NCBI GenBank assembly: GCA_023266845.1
Contig: JAHFPH010000008.1
Span: 1-48,118 of the forward strand
Origin: Rhodospirillaceae bacterium
GTDB lineage: Bacteria; Pseudomonadota; Alphaproteobacteria; JAEULC01
DNA: 48,118 bases
Direction of reading: 5' to 3'
The position numbers and the translations under genes were made by a program. Within the stretch, counting starts at the first letter, position 1. Every line of letters starts with the position of its first letter. Shown in pieces: positions 13,256-23,138 of the stretch. Below the pieces are notes generated by a model. The model searched no databases. It was not told the DNA's origin and saw only the letters and a list, made by a program, of their open reading frames with translations.

Positions 13256-15187
13256 ATGTTCGTCCTTTGCATCTTCCTGCCGCTGCTCGCGGCCTTCGTC
13301 GCCGGCATGTTCGGCCGCTTGATCGGCGATCGCTGGGCGCAATACGTCACCTGCGGCGCGCTGGTCGCCTCGGCGCTGATCTCGCCGTTCGTCCTGTACG
13401 ACGTGGCGATCCTGGGCCATGCGCGCGATGTGCAGCTCGTCTCGTGGATCGCCTCGGGCGACCTCGAGCTTTCCTGGGCGCTGCGCTTCGACTCCTTAAG
13501 CGCCGTGATGGTGGTCGTGGTCGCGGTGGTGTCGTGCCTCGTGCACGTCTATTCCGTCGGCTATATGAGCCACGATCCGCATATCCCGCGCTTCATGGCG
13601 TACTTAAGCCTGTTCACCTTTTCGATGCTGATGCTGGCGACGGCCGACAATTTCGTGCAGATGTTCTTCGGCTGGGAAGGCGTGGGCCTATGCTCGTATC
13701 TGCTGATCGGCTTCTGGTACGAAAAACCCTCGGCCAACGACGCGGCGATCAAGGCGTTCATCGTCAACCGCATCGGCGATTTCGGCTTCGCGCTGGGCAT
13801 CTTCGGCACGTTCCTGCTGTTCCAATCCGTGTCGTTCGACGACGTGTTCGCCGCCGTGCCGGGCAAAGCCACGGCCACGCTGCATTTTCTCAACTGGGAT
13901 TTCCACGCCCTGACCGTCCTGTGCCTGCTGCTGTTCGTGGGCGCGATGGGCAAGTCGGCGCAGCTGGGCCTGCACACCTGGCTGCCCGACGCGATGGAAG
14001 GGCCGACTCCGGTTTCGGCCTTGATCCATGCCGCGACGATGGTGACGGCCGGGGTGTTCATGGTCTGCCGCCTGTCGCCGATGTTCGAATACGCGCCGGC
14101 GGCGCTGAACGTCGTCGTCGTGGTGGGCGCGGCGACCGCGTTCTTCGCCGCCACGATCGGGCTGGTGCAGAACGACATCAAGCGCGTGATCGCCTATTCC
14201 ACCTGCAGCCAGCTCGGCTACATGTTCTTCGCCGCGGGCGTTTCCGCGTACGGCGCGGCCATGTTTCATCTGTTCACCCATGCCTTCTTCAAGGCGCTGC
14301 TGTTCCTGGGCTCGGGCTCGGTGATTCACGCGCTCGCCGGCGAGCAGGACATGCGCAAGATGGGCGGCATCTGGCGCGTGGTGCCGTACACCTATGCCGT
14401 GATGTGGATCGGCTCACTGGCGCTGGCCGGCGTGCCGTTCTTCGCCGGCTACTACTCCAAGGACACGATCCTCGAAGCCGCCTTCGCCGCGCATAGCGGC
14501 GTGGGACTGTTCGCCTATATCGCCGGCACGGTTGCCGCGCTGATGACCGCGTTCTATTCCTGGCGTCTGTTGTTCATGACGTTCCATGGAGAGTCCCGCG
14601 TCGACCATCACGCGCTGGAGCACGCGCATGAATCGTCGTGGGTGATGCTGGTGCCGCTGTTCGGGCTGGCCGCCGGCGCGGTGTTCGCGGGGTTTCTCGG
14701 CTACGACGCCTTCGTCGGCGAGGGGCGCGGCGAATTCTGGGCCAAGTCGATACTGGTGCTCGAGCCGCACGACACGCTCGAGGCCGCGCACCACGTTCCG
14801 CTTTGGGCGAAGCTGCTGCCCACGGCGATGGGCGTGGCCGGCATCGCGCTGGCCTATGCGTTCTACATCCGGCGTCCGCACTGGCCCGTGGCGCTCGCCG
14901 CGCGCTTCCGCGGCCTTTACCTGTTCCTGTTGAACAAATGGTATTTCGACGAGCTGTACTGGAACGTGCTGGTCGAGCCGGCGATGAGCCTCGGCCGCGT
15001 GCTGTGGAAGGGTGGCGACGGCGCGATCATCGACGGTCTGGGGCCCGACGGCATCGCCACCACGACGCAGGCGCTCGCGCGCCGCGCCGGGTTGCTGCAG
15101 ACCGGGTACCTCTACCACTACGCCATGGCGATGCTGATCGGCGTCGTGCTGCTGGTGTCGTGGTATCTGCTGACGCGGGTGGGGTGA
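13256..15187 (+). CDS. nuoL: NADH-quinone oxidoreductase subunit L
   Basis: 643 aa; [50 protein letters not shown]. Confidence 0.98.
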   Translation: MFVLCIFLPLLAAFVAGMFGRLIGDRWAQYVTCGALVASALISPFVLYDVAILGHARDVQLVSWIASGDLELSWALRFDSLSAVMVVVVAVVSCLVHVYSVGYMSHDPHIPRFMAYLSLFTFSMLMLATADNFVQMFFGWEGVGLCSYLLIGFWYEKPSANDAAIKAFIVNRIGDFGFALGIFGTFLLFQSVSFDDVFAAVPGKATATLHFLNWDFHALTVLCLLLFVGAMGKSAQLGLHTWLPDAMEGPTPVSALIHAATMVTAGVFMVCRLSPMFEYAPAALNVVVVVGAATAFFAATIGLVQNDIKRVIAYSTCSQLGYMFFAAGVSAYGAAMFHLFTHAFFKALLFLGSGSVIHALAGEQDMRKMGGIWRVVPYTYAVMWIGSLALAGVPFFAGYYSKDTILEAAFAAHSGVGLFAYIAGTVAALMTAFYSWRLLFMTFHGESRVDHHALEHAHESSWVMLVPLFGLAAGAVFAGFLGYDAFVGEGRGEFWAKSILVLEPHDTLEAAHHVPLWAKLLPTAMGVAGIALAYAFYIRRPHWPVALAARFRGLYLFLLNKWYFDELYWNVLVEPAMSLGRVLWKGGDGAIIDGLGPDGIATTTQALARRAGLLQTGYLYHYAMAMLIGVVLLVSWYLLTRVG

Positions 15188-15194
15188 GGGGACG

Positions 15195-16712
15195 ATGAGC
15201 GGCTTCCCGATCCTGACCGTCACCACCTTCCTGCCGCTGGTCGGCGCGCTGTTCATTCTAGTACAGCGCGGCGACGAGGAAACCGTGGCGCGCGTGTCGC
15301 GCTACGCGGCGCTGTGGGCGTCGCTCGCCACCTTCGCCCTGTCCCTGGTCATCTGGATCGGCTTCGATCCGGCCAGCGCGAAGTTCCAGTTCGTGGAAAA
15401 AGCGCAGTGGATCAAGGGCTACGACATCAACTACTACATGGGCGTGGACGGCATCTCGCTGTTCTTCGTGCTGCTGTCCACGCTGCTGACGCCGCTGTGC
15501 ATCCTGGCGAGCTGGGAGTCGATCCGCACGCGCGTGCGCGAATACATGGTCGCGTTCCTGGCGCTGGAAACGCTGATGGTCGGGACGTTCTGCGCGCTCG
15601 ATCTGTTCGTGTTCTACATCTTCTTCGAATCCGTGCTGATCCCGATGTTCCTGATCATCGGCGTGTGGGGCGGGCCGCGCCGGGTCTACTCGGCGTTCAA
15701 GTTCTTCCTCTACACGCTGCTCGGTTCGGTGCTGATGCTGCTGGCGATACTGGCGATCTATCGCGCGGTCGGCAACGCCGACATTCCCGCCGCCATGGCG
15801 CATCAATTCCCGAAATCGATGCAGACCTGGCTGTGGCTGGCGTTCTTCGCCTCGTTCGCGGTCAAGCTGCCGATGTGGCCGGTGCATACCTGGCTGCCCG
15901 ACGCGCATGTCGAGGCGCCGACGGCCGGCTCGGTGATCCTGGCGGGCGTGCTGTTGAAAATGGGCGGATACGGGTTCCTGCGTTTTTCGCTGCCCATGCT
16001 ACCGGACGCCAGCGTCTATTTCACGCCGTTGATCTACGGCCTCAGCATCGTCGCGGTGATCTATACCTCACTGGTGGCGCTGGCGCAGGACGACATGAAA
16101 AAGCTGGTCGCCTATTCGTCCGTGGCGCATATGGGGTTCGTCACCATCGGTACGTTCACGCTGACCATGCAGGGCATCCAGGGCGCGATCTTCCAGATGC
16201 TGAGCCACGGCGTGGTGTCGGCGGCGCTGTTCCTGTGCGTGGGGGTTGTCTACGACCGCATGCACACGCGCGAGATCGCGCGCTATGGCGGGCTGGTCGA
16301 GCGCATGCCGAAATACGCCTTCACCTTCATGGTGTTCATGCTGGCCTCGGTCGGCCTGCCCGGCACCTCGGGCTTCGTCGGCGAGGTGCTGGTGCTGTTT
16401 GGCGCCTTCCAGGTCAACACCTGGGTTTGCGCGCTGGCGGCCACCAGCATGGTGCTGGGCGCGGCCTATATGCTGGTGGTGTACCGCCGCGTGGTGTTCG
16501 GCAAGATCGAGCGCGCGGACCTCAGGTCGATCCTCGATATGAACCTGCGCGAGGTGGCCGTGTTCGCGCCGCTGATCGCGCTGGTGTTCCTGATGGGCGT
16601 GTTCCCGAACGTTTTCCTGAAGCCGACCGAGCCGGCGGTGGCCGAGCTGATCCGCAACTTCAACGCCCAGCGCACCGCCGCGACGGATGTGCAAGGGGAC
16701 GTCAAACGATGA
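15195..16712 (+). CDS. nuoM: NADH-quinone oxidoreductase subunit M
   Basis: [36 protein letters not shown]...[38 protein letters not shown]. Confidence 0.98.
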   Translation: MSGFPILTVTTFLPLVGALFILVQRGDEETVARVSRYAALWASLATFALSLVIWIGFDPASAKFQFVEKAQWIKGYDINYYMGVDGISLFFVLLSTLLTPLCILASWESIRTRVREYMVAFLALETLMVGTFCALDLFVFYIFFESVLIPMFLIIGVWGGPRRVYSAFKFFLYTLLGSVLMLLAILAIYRAVGNADIPAAMAHQFPKSMQTWLWLAFFASFAVKLPMWPVHTWLPDAHVEAPTAGSVILAGVLLKMGGYGFLRFSLPMLPDASVYFTPLIYGLSIVAVIYTSLVALAQDDMKKLVAYSSVAHMGFVTIGTFTLTMQGIQGAIFQMLSHGVVSAALFLCVGVVYDRMHTREIARYGGLVERMPKYAFTFMVFMLASVGLPGTSGFVGEVLVLFGAFQVNTWVCALAATSMVLGAAYMLVVYRRVVFGKIERADLRSILDMNLREVAVFAPLIALVFLMGVFPNVFLKPTEPAVAELIRNFNAQRTAATDVQGDVKR

Positions 16713-18163
16713 TTCCCGTGGTTCACAATCCGGTCCCGGCTTCGGCCGAGATATTCCTGGCTTTAGCGGCCATGGCGTTGCTGATGGTCGGCGCGTTCTG
16801 GAAACGCGGCGCCCAGGCGCGCGTCGCGTCGGTGTTGGCGTTGTCGATCCTGGCGGTCGCCGGCGTGGTGCTGATCGGCGTCACGCCGCCGCGCAACGTT
16901 ATCTTCCACGGCCAGTTCATCGCCGATCATTTCGCCCTGTTCATGAAGCTTTTGATCCTGATCGGATCGGGGCTGACCTTGCTGATGTCGCTGGACTATA
17001 TCGAGCGCGAGGGCATGGCGCGGTTCGAGTATCCCGTGCTGGTGCTGTTCGCCACGCTCGGCATGATGATGATGGTCTCGGCCAACGACCTGATCGCGCT
17101 TTATATCGGGATCGAGCTGCAAAGCCTGTCGCTTTACGTCGTGGCCGCGTTCAAGCGCGACGAGGTGCGCTCGACCGAGGCGGGGTTGAAATATTTCGTT
17201 CTCGGCGCGTTGTCTTCGGGCATGCTGCTGTACGGCGCGTCGCTGGTCTACGGTTTTGCCGGCAGCACCAACTTCGCCGTGCTCGCCAAGCTCTTGGCGC
17301 AGGGCGCGCCGGGCAGCACCTCGGTCGGGCTGATCGTCGGCGTCGTGTTCGTGATGGCCGGCCTGGCGTTCAAGGTGTCGGCCGTGCCGTTCCACATGTG
17401 GACGCCCGACGTGTACGAGGGTGCGCCCACGCCGGTCACCGCCTTCTTCGCCGTCGCGCCCAAGATCGCCGCGATCTCGCTGTTCACCCGCGTGATGATG
17501 GGGCCATTCGGCCCGCTGGTCATGGAATGGCGGCAGATCGTGGTGGCGGTCGCCATCGCGTCGATGATTTTGGGCGCGCTGGCCGCGATCAACCAGACCA
17601 ACATCAAGCGCCTGATGGCCTACAGCTCCATCGGCCATGTCGGCTACGCGCTGGTGGGCTTGGCCGCCGCCAATCCCTCGGGCGTGCGCGGCATCCTGAT
17701 CTACATGGCGACCTATCTGTTCATGAATCTCGGTACTTTCGCCTGCATCCTGTCGATGAAGCGCCAGGGCAAGATGGTCGAAACCATCGCCGATCTCGCC
17801 GGCCTGGCGCGCTCGCAGTCCAAGGTCGCCTATGCCCTGGCCATTTTCATGCTGTCGATGATCGGCCTGCCGCCGTTTGCCGGGTTCTTCGGCAAGCTGT
17901 TCGTGTTCCTGGCCGCGATCGAGGCCGGGCTTTATGCGCTGGCCGTGATCGGCATGCTGACCAGCGTCGTGGGCGCGTATTATTACATCCGCATCGTCAA
18001 GATCATGTTCATGGAAGAGCCCGCCTCGCCGTTCGACCGTCCGCAAGGCCAGGTGGCGGCGGTGATGGGATTGAGCGCGATCGTCACGCTGCTGTTTTTC
18101 GTTTTCTGCTGGCCGTTGTTTTACGCGGCCGAAGCCGCCGCCAAAGTTTTGATCGGGTCATAG
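16709..18163 (+). CDS. nuoN: NADH-quinone oxidoreductase subunit N
   Basis: [47 protein letters not shown]...[30 protein letters not shown] overlaps the nuoM stop. Confidence 0.98.
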   Translation: MIPVVHNPVPASAEIFLALAAMALLMVGAFWKRGAQARVASVLALSILAVAGVVLIGVTPPRNVIFHGQFIADHFALFMKLLILIGSGLTLLMSLDYIEREGMARFEYPVLVLFATLGMMMMVSANDLIALYIGIELQSLSLYVVAAFKRDEVRSTEAGLKYFVLGALSSGMLLYGASLVYGFAGSTNFAVLAKLLAQGAPGSTSVGLIVGVVFVMAGLAFKVSAVPFHMWTPDVYEGAPTPVTAFFAVAPKIAAISLFTRVMMGPFGPLVMEWRQIVVAVAIASMILGALAAINQTNIKRLMAYSSIGHVGYALVGLAAANPSGVRGILIYMATYLFMNLGTFACILSMKRQGKMVETIADLAGLARSQSKVAYALAIFMLSMIGLPPFAGFFGKLFVFLAAIEAGLYALAVIGMLTSVVGAYYYIRIVKIMFMEEPASPFDRPQGQVAAVMGLSAIVTLLFFVFCWPLFYAAEAAAKVLIGS

Positions 18164-18166
18164 ACC

Positions 18167-18934
18167 ATGCCGGCGCGCGCGCCGTCGCTGCCGCCCGCTT
18201 ACAACTTGGTCGCGCTCGAGCGCACCGAGAGCACCAACGACTGGGCGCGCAAGCTGGCCGGCGAGGGGGCCGAGGACGGCACGCTGGTCTGGGCGCTGGA
18301 ACAGACCAAGGGCAGGGGCCGCCAGGGCCGCAACTGGGCCTCGCCACCGGGCAATCTTTATTGCTCGCTGGTCTTGCGGCCGGATTGCGCGCCCGCCGAT
18401 GCGCCGCAGCTCTCGTTCCTCGCCGCTTTGGCCGTGGGCGGCGCGTTGGGCGGGCTGGTGCCGCCCTTGACCGATCTACGCTACAAATGGCCCAACGACG
18501 TGCTGCTGAACGGTCGCAAGGCGGCGGGCATCCTGCTGGAATCCGCCGTCAAATCGGATGGAACATTGGATTTTCTGGTGCTGGGCGTGGGCGTGAACGT
18601 GACAAGCCATCCCGAGGACGCGGCGTTTCCCGCCACCTCGATCCGCGCCGAGGGCGCCGAGCCTGTGGAGCTCGAGGCGGTGCTGGAATCCTTCGCGCGT
18701 CATCTGCTGACTTGGGTAGATCGGTGGATGGATGATGGATTCGGCCCGGTGCGCGAGGCATGGCTGCGGCGCGCTTGGCGCCTGGGCGAACGGTTGGAAG
18801 TGAATCTGGGCGACGAGGCGGTTTCCGGCCGCTTCGCCGGCCTTGCCGCCAGCGGCGCGCTGGAGCTAGAGATGGACGGCGGCGCGCGGCGCATGATCGC
18901 GGCGGGCGATGTGCGCGCCGCCCGCGCGGCGTGA
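18167..18934 (+). CDS. birA: biotin--[acetyl-CoA-carboxylase] ligase
   Basis: ERTESTNDWARKLAGEGAEDGTLVWALEQTKGRGRQGRNWASPPGNLYCSLVLRP...KWPNDVLLNGRKAAGILLE. Confidence 0.96.
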   Translation: MPARAPSLPPAYNLVALERTESTNDWARKLAGEGAEDGTLVWALEQTKGRGRQGRNWASPPGNLYCSLVLRPDCAPADAPQLSFLAALAVGGALGGLVPPLTDLRYKWPNDVLLNGRKAAGILLESAVKSDGTLDFLVLGVGVNVTSHPEDAAFPATSIRAEGAEPVELEAVLESFARHLLTWVDRWMDDGFGPVREAWLRRAWRLGERLEVNLGDEAVSGRFAGLAASGALELEMDGGARRMIAAGDVRAARAA

Positions 18935-18946
18935 AAGGGTAAGGCG

Positions 18947-19717
18947 ATGCTGCTCGCGATCAACGCCGGCAACACCAACGTGTCGTTCTGCGTGTTCGAC
19001 GGCGATAAGAAGCGCGGCGCTTGGCGCGCCAGCAGCGATTCCAAGCGCACGGCCGACGAATTCGCCGCGTGGCTGACTCATCTGATGGCGCTCAACGGTT
19101 TGCAGCCTGCCGACATCAAGGCGGTGATCGTCGCCATCGTCGTGCCCGAGATGCTGTTCAGCCTGAAAACCCTGTGCCGCCAGTATTTCAACTGCGACCC
19201 CATGCTGATCGGCGACAAATCCGTCGACCTGGGCGTCAAGGTGCTGATCGACAAGCCGGAGCAGGCGGGCGCCGACCGGCTGGTCAACGCGGTCGAGGCG
19301 CATGCGCGCTGGGGCGGGCCGTTGATCGTGGTCGATTTCGGCACCGCCACCAATTTCGACATCGTGGACGGCGACGGCAATTTCATCGGCGGCGTGATCG
19401 CCACGGGCATCAACCTGTCGCTGAAGGCGCTGTACGAAGCCGCCGCCTTGCTGCCGCGCATCGGCGTGCGCCGACCGTCGCGCGTGATCGGCAAGGACAC
19501 GGTGTCTGCGATGGAGTCGGGCATCTACTGGGGCTATACCGGCCTGGTCGAAGGGCTGGCGGCGCGGATCGAAAAGGAATTCGGCGGTAAGATGAAGGTG
19601 ATCGCCACCGGCGGCCTGGCGCCCCTGTTCCAAGACGCCATACGCTTCGACGCGGTCGAGGTGGACCTGACCCTGAACGGCCTGTTGCGCGTCTACAAGC
19701 GCAACGCCAGAGCATGA
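18947..19717 (+). CDS. coaX: type III pantothenate kinase
   Basis: MLLAINAGNTNVSFCVFDGD...IGDKSVDLGVKVLIDKPEQAGADRLVNAVEAHARWGGPLIVVDFGTATNFDIVD. Confidence 0.96.
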   Translation: MLLAINAGNTNVSFCVFDGDKKRGAWRASSDSKRTADEFAAWLTHLMALNGLQPADIKAVIVAIVVPEMLFSLKTLCRQYFNCDPMLIGDKSVDLGVKVLIDKPEQAGADRLVNAVEAHARWGGPLIVVDFGTATNFDIVDGDGNFIGGVIATGINLSLKALYEAAALLPRIGVRRPSRVIGKDTVSAMESGIYWGYTGLVEGLAARIEKEFGGKMKVIATGGLAPLFQDAIRFDAVEVDLTLNGLLRVYKRNARA

Positions 19718-21417
19718 AGAAAAAGAAACCCGCCGCCGCGCCGCCGCCCGACTTCGATCTGCCGGACGACAAGGAAAGCCTCTACTTCCTGCCGCTCGGC
19801 GGATCGGGCGAGATCGGCATGAACCTCAACCTGTTCGGCCACCAGGGCAAATGGCTGATGATCGATCTGGGCGTCACCTTCGCCGACGACAGCCAGCCGG
19901 CGATCGACGTCCTGATGCCCGACCCCGATTTCATCGTGAAACGCCGCGACAAGCTGGTCGGCATCGTGCTGACCCACGCGCACGAGGACCATCTGGGCGC
20001 GGTGCCGTATCTGTGGTCGAAACTGCGCTGCCCAGTCTACGCCACGCCCTTCGCCGCCGCCGTGTTGCGCCGCAAGCTGAAGGAGGACGGGCCGGGCGAG
20101 GACGTGGTGCCGATAATCGAAGTGCCGCTGTCCGCGCGCTTCAAGCTCGGGCCGTTCGACCTCGAGCTTATCACGCTGACGCATTCGATCCCCGAGCCCA
20201 ACGCGGTGGCGATCCGCACTGAGGCCGGCACGGTGCTGCACACCGGCGACTGGAAGCTGGACGCGGCACCGCTGGTGGGCGAGGTGACCGATGAAGCGGC
20301 GCTCAGGCGCCTGGGCGAGAACGGCGTGCTGGCGATGGTCTGCGATTCCACCAACGTGCTGGTCGAGGGCGCGTCCGGCTCGGAATCCGATGTGCGCGAA
20401 AGCCTGGGCGAGTTGATGGGTAGGTTCAAGAACCGCGTCGCGGTGGCCTGCTTCGCCTCGAACGTGGCGCGGCTGGAGACCATGGCGCGCGTCGCGGAAA
20501 AGCACGGCCGCCACGCCGCGCTGATCGGCCGCTCGCTGTGGCGCATGCAGGAAGCCGCGCGCGCCACCGGGTACCTGGCCGACACGCCGGAATTCGTCAG
20601 CGAGCACGACGCCGGCTACCTGCCGCGCGACAAGGTGCTGCTGGTCTGCACCGGCAGCCAGGGCGAGCCGCGCGCGGCCCTGGCGCGCATCGCCCAGGGC
20701 GAGCATCCGCATATCGTGCTGGAAAAGGGCGACGCGGCGGTGTTCTCCTCGCGCATCATCCCGGGCAACGAGCGCGCGATTTTCCGCCTGCAGAACCAGT
20801 TGGCCGCGCGGGGCGTCGAGCTGGTGACCGAGAAAGACCATTTCGTCCATGTTTCGGGCCATCCCGCGCGCGACGAGCTGACGCGCATGTACCAGTGGGT
20901 GCGGCCGAAAATCGCCGTGCCGGTGCATGGCGAGGTGCGGCACCTGATAGCGCATGCGGAACTAGCGAAGCAATGCCAGGTGCAGCAGGCGATCATGCCC
21001 GCGAACGGCCAGGTGATCCGCCTGGCGCCCGGCCCGGCCGAGACGGTGGCGACGGTGAAAAGCGGCCGGCTGGCGCTGGACGGCAGCGTGCTGCGCGAGG
21101 TCGGCAGCGCGGTTTTGCGCGACCGCCACCGCCTCATGTATAACGGCGCGGCCACCGCCACGGTGGTGGTCGACGCGAAAGGCGCGCTGAAGGCGCCGCC
21201 CGCGATCACCGCGCGCGGCTTGCTGGATCCCGAGGTCGACGCCGGCGACATCGCCAAGGTGGCCGAGGCGGTCGGCGCGGCGGTGAAGGCGCTGAAGGCG
21301 CAGGAAAAGCGCGACGACGCGGCAGTGTCCGAGGCGGTGCGCCGCGCGGTGCGCAAGACGATCCAGGGATTGCGTGGCCACAAACCGGTCACCGACGTGC
21401 ATGTGATGCGGGTATGA
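19714..21417 (+). CDS. rnj: ribonuclease J (metallo-beta-lactamase RNase)
   Basis: LGGSGEIGMNLNLFGHQGKWLMIDLGVTF...LTHAHEDHLGAVPYLW...TGDWKLD...VHGEVRHLIAHAELAK. Confidence 0.96.
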   Translation: MKKKKPAAAPPPDFDLPDDKESLYFLPLGGSGEIGMNLNLFGHQGKWLMIDLGVTFADDSQPAIDVLMPDPDFIVKRRDKLVGIVLTHAHEDHLGAVPYLWSKLRCPVYATPFAAAVLRRKLKEDGPGEDVVPIIEVPLSARFKLGPFDLELITLTHSIPEPNAVAIRTEAGTVLHTGDWKLDAAPLVGEVTDEAALRRLGENGVLAMVCDSTNVLVEGASGSESDVRESLGELMGRFKNRVAVACFASNVARLETMARVAEKHGRHAALIGRSLWRMQEAARATGYLADTPEFVSEHDAGYLPRDKVLLVCTGSQGEPRAALARIAQGEHPHIVLEKGDAAVFSSRIIPGNERAIFRLQNQLAARGVELVTEKDHFVHVSGHPARDELTRMYQWVRPKIAVPVHGEVRHLIAHAELAKQCQVQQAIMPANGQVIRLAPGPAETVATVKSGRLALDGSVLREVGSAVLRDRHRLMYNGAATATVVVDAKGALKAPPAITARGLLDPEVDAGDIAKVAEAVGAAVKALKAQEKRDDAAVSEAVRRAVRKTIQGLRGHKPVTDVHVMRV

Positions 21418-21447
21418 GTTCGGTTCATGGTGATGGATTTCCTTTTT

Positions 21448-21555
21448 CGTCATGCCCGCCTTGGAACTTCGTTCCTTCGGTGTTCCGGGCATCCACGTCG
21501 GGCCGCCCACGCAAACCTGACGACGTGGATGGCCGGGACGAGCCCGGCCATGACG
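21448..21555. repeat. long imperfect palindromic intergenic repeat
   Basis: Outer CGTCATGCCCG (21448-21458) / CGGCCATGACG (21545-21555); inner CCGGGCATCCACGTC / GACGTGGATGGCCGGG. Confidence 0.85.
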
Positions 21556-21591
21556 GATTAGGGGAGGCGCTGTGAGGCGCTACGCAATCCC

Positions 21592-21996
21592 ATGATCGGC
21601 CGGCTGAACCACATCGCCATCGCGGTGCCCGACCTGGAGAAAGCGTCGGCGGTGTACCGCGACACGCTGGGCGCTAGAGTGTCCAAGCCCTTGCCGCTGC
21701 CAGCGCACGGCGTCACGACGGTGTTCGTCGAGCTGCCCAACACCAAGATCGAGTTGCTGCATCCCTTGGGCGACAAATCGCCGATCGCGGGCTTTCTGGA
21801 GCGCAATCCCGCCGGCGGCGTGCACCATGTGTGCTACGAGGTGGGCGACATCGCCGCCGCGCGCGATAAGCTCAAGGCGCGGGGCATGCGCGTGCTGGGC
21901 GACGGCGAGCCCAAGACCGGCGCGCACGGCAAGCCGGTGCTGTTCCTGCACCCCAAGGATTTCTGCGGCACGCTGATCGAAATCGAACAGGCATGA
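21592..21996 (+). CDS. mce: methylmalonyl-CoA epimerase (VOC superfamily)
   Basis: MIGRLNHIAIAVPDLEKASAVYRDTLGARVS...GVHHVCYEVGDIAAARDKLKARGMRVLGDGEPKTGAHGKPVLFLHPKDFCGTLIEIEQ. Confidence 0.95.
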   Translation: MIGRLNHIAIAVPDLEKASAVYRDTLGARVSKPLPLPAHGVTTVFVELPNTKIELLHPLGDKSPIAGFLERNPAGGVHHVCYEVGDIAAARDKLKARGMRVLGDGEPKTGAHGKPVLFLHPKDFCGTLIEIEQA

Positions 21997-22223
21997 ACCT
22001 CTACGCCGGCGCCCTGGTTTTCGTCCTGTTGTGGTGGACGGTGCTTTTCACCGTGCTGCCCTGGGGCAACCGTCCGCCCGAGAAGGTCGAATCCGGCCAC
22101 GCCACCTCGGCTCCGGCCAAACCGCGCCTGGCGCTGAAATTCGCCGTCACCACCGGGGTCACGGCCGTGCTGTGGCTGATCGTCGACCAGATCGTGCGCC
22201 ACGGCCTGATCTCGTTCAAATAG
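21993..22223 (+). CDS. DUF1467 family membrane protein
   Basis: Small two-TM protein MNLYAGALVFVLLWWTVLFTVLPWGNRPPE...; ATG overlaps the mce stop. Confidence 0.85.
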   Translation: MNLYAGALVFVLLWWTVLFTVLPWGNRPPEKVESGHATSAPAKPRLALKFAVTTGVTAVLWLIVDQIVRHGLISFK

Positions 22224-22241
22224 CCGCATGTCCTAGGCCCG

Positions 22242-22787
22242 ATGTCGTATTGCAAGATCGCGCCGGGCCACGAATTCCACGGGCCCTATCACGACACGGA
22301 ATACGGCTTTCCGTCGCGCGACGAGCGCGTCTTGTTCGAACGCCTGGCCCTGGAAATCATGCAGGCGGGGTTGAGCTGGCTGATCGTGCTGAAAAAGCGC
22401 CGGGGGATGAACACCGCGTTCCGCGATTTCGACGTCGACAAGGTGGCGGCGTTCGGCGCGCGCGACATAAAGCGCCTGCTCGCCGACGCTGGGATCATCC
22501 GCAACCGCCTGAAGATCGTTGCGATCATCGACAACGCGCGGCGCGTGCGGGCCTTGCGCGAAAGCCACGGCGGCTTCGCCTTCTGGCTCGATGTGCACCA
22601 TCCCAAATCCAGGGACGAATGGGTCAAGCTGTTCCGCGCGACCTTCCGTTTCACGGGCGGCGAGGTGGTGAACGAGTTCTTGATGAGCCTGGGTTATTTG
22701 CCGGGCGCGCATCATCCGCGCTGCCCAGCGCATAAACGAATCATGCGCGCAAAACCGCCTTGGCTCCTAGCCAAACGCGCGAAATAG
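22242..22787 (+). CDS. tag: DNA-3-methyladenine glycosylase I
   Basis: YHDTEYGFPSRDERVLFERLALEIMQAGLSWLIVLKKRRGMNTAFRDFD; N-terminal Cys and C-terminal HHPRC typical of the TAG zinc site. Confidence 0.93.
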   Translation: MSYCKIAPGHEFHGPYHDTEYGFPSRDERVLFERLALEIMQAGLSWLIVLKKRRGMNTAFRDFDVDKVAAFGARDIKRLLADAGIIRNRLKIVAIIDNARRVRALRESHGGFAFWLDVHHPKSRDEWVKLFRATFRFTGGEVVNEFLMSLGYLPGAHHPRCPAHKRIMRAKPPWLLAKRAK

Positions 22788-22878
22788 ACAATATTGAATT
22801 ATCTTATTTCTAATTCGCCGAATCGGCTATCGATCTGATTGATATCGCCGATTTCGGCGGCAACGTCCAATTCGTGCG

Positions 22879-22913
22879 AAAAAAAGTGGCAAGCCGATAG
22901 ACATGCTTGCCAC
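22879..22913 (-). terminator. intrinsic terminator (minus strand) downstream of the NCS2 permease
   Basis: GTGGCAAGC (22886-22894), 10-nt loop, GCTTGCCAC (22905-22913); A7 at 22879-22885 on plus = U7 on the minus transcript. Confidence 0.75.
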
Positions 22914-22943
22914 AAAAGCGTTTTGGGTTCCTAGTATCCGGTG

Positions 22944-23032
22944 TGGAACGAGGCGTTTCCGCCTGTTCCTTTCGCCTGGTGGCGATTCCTCCCTAAACTC
23001 GGGCCGCGTCGGCTTGCCGACGCGGTCTTTTT
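22944..23032 (+). ncRNA. putative trans-acting sRNA with CCUCCC motif and intrinsic terminator
   Basis: GGAAC-g-AGGCG-TTTC-CGCCT-GTTCC hairpin (22945-22969), CGCC-TGGT-GGCG hairpin (22973-22984), exposed CCTCCC (22988-22993), terminator CCGCGTCGG-CTTG-CCGACGCGG-TCTTTTT (23004-23032). Upstream TTGCCA / TAGTAT with a non-ideal 19-bp spacer. Confidence 0.5.
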
Positions 23033-23044
23033 CACGGCGGCGTG

Positions 23045-23073
23045 AGTATAGCGAGGCGCTTCCGGCCTGTCAC
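23045..23073 (-). promoter_or_regulatory. candidate sigma70 promoter on minus strand
   Basis: Minus strand GTGACA (23073-23068), 17-bp spacer, TATACT (23050-23045). Confidence 0.4.
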
Positions 23074-23138
23074 CCTTTGTCCACAGGCAACAGGCAGGTT
23101 ATCCACAGGTTTAATATTCCGCCTCCGCTCAAATTTTT

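Noticed and set aside
16763-18046. 427-aa minus-strand ORF opposite nuoN
   Set aside because: Antisense artefact rich in H/Q/D/R, no recognisable family.
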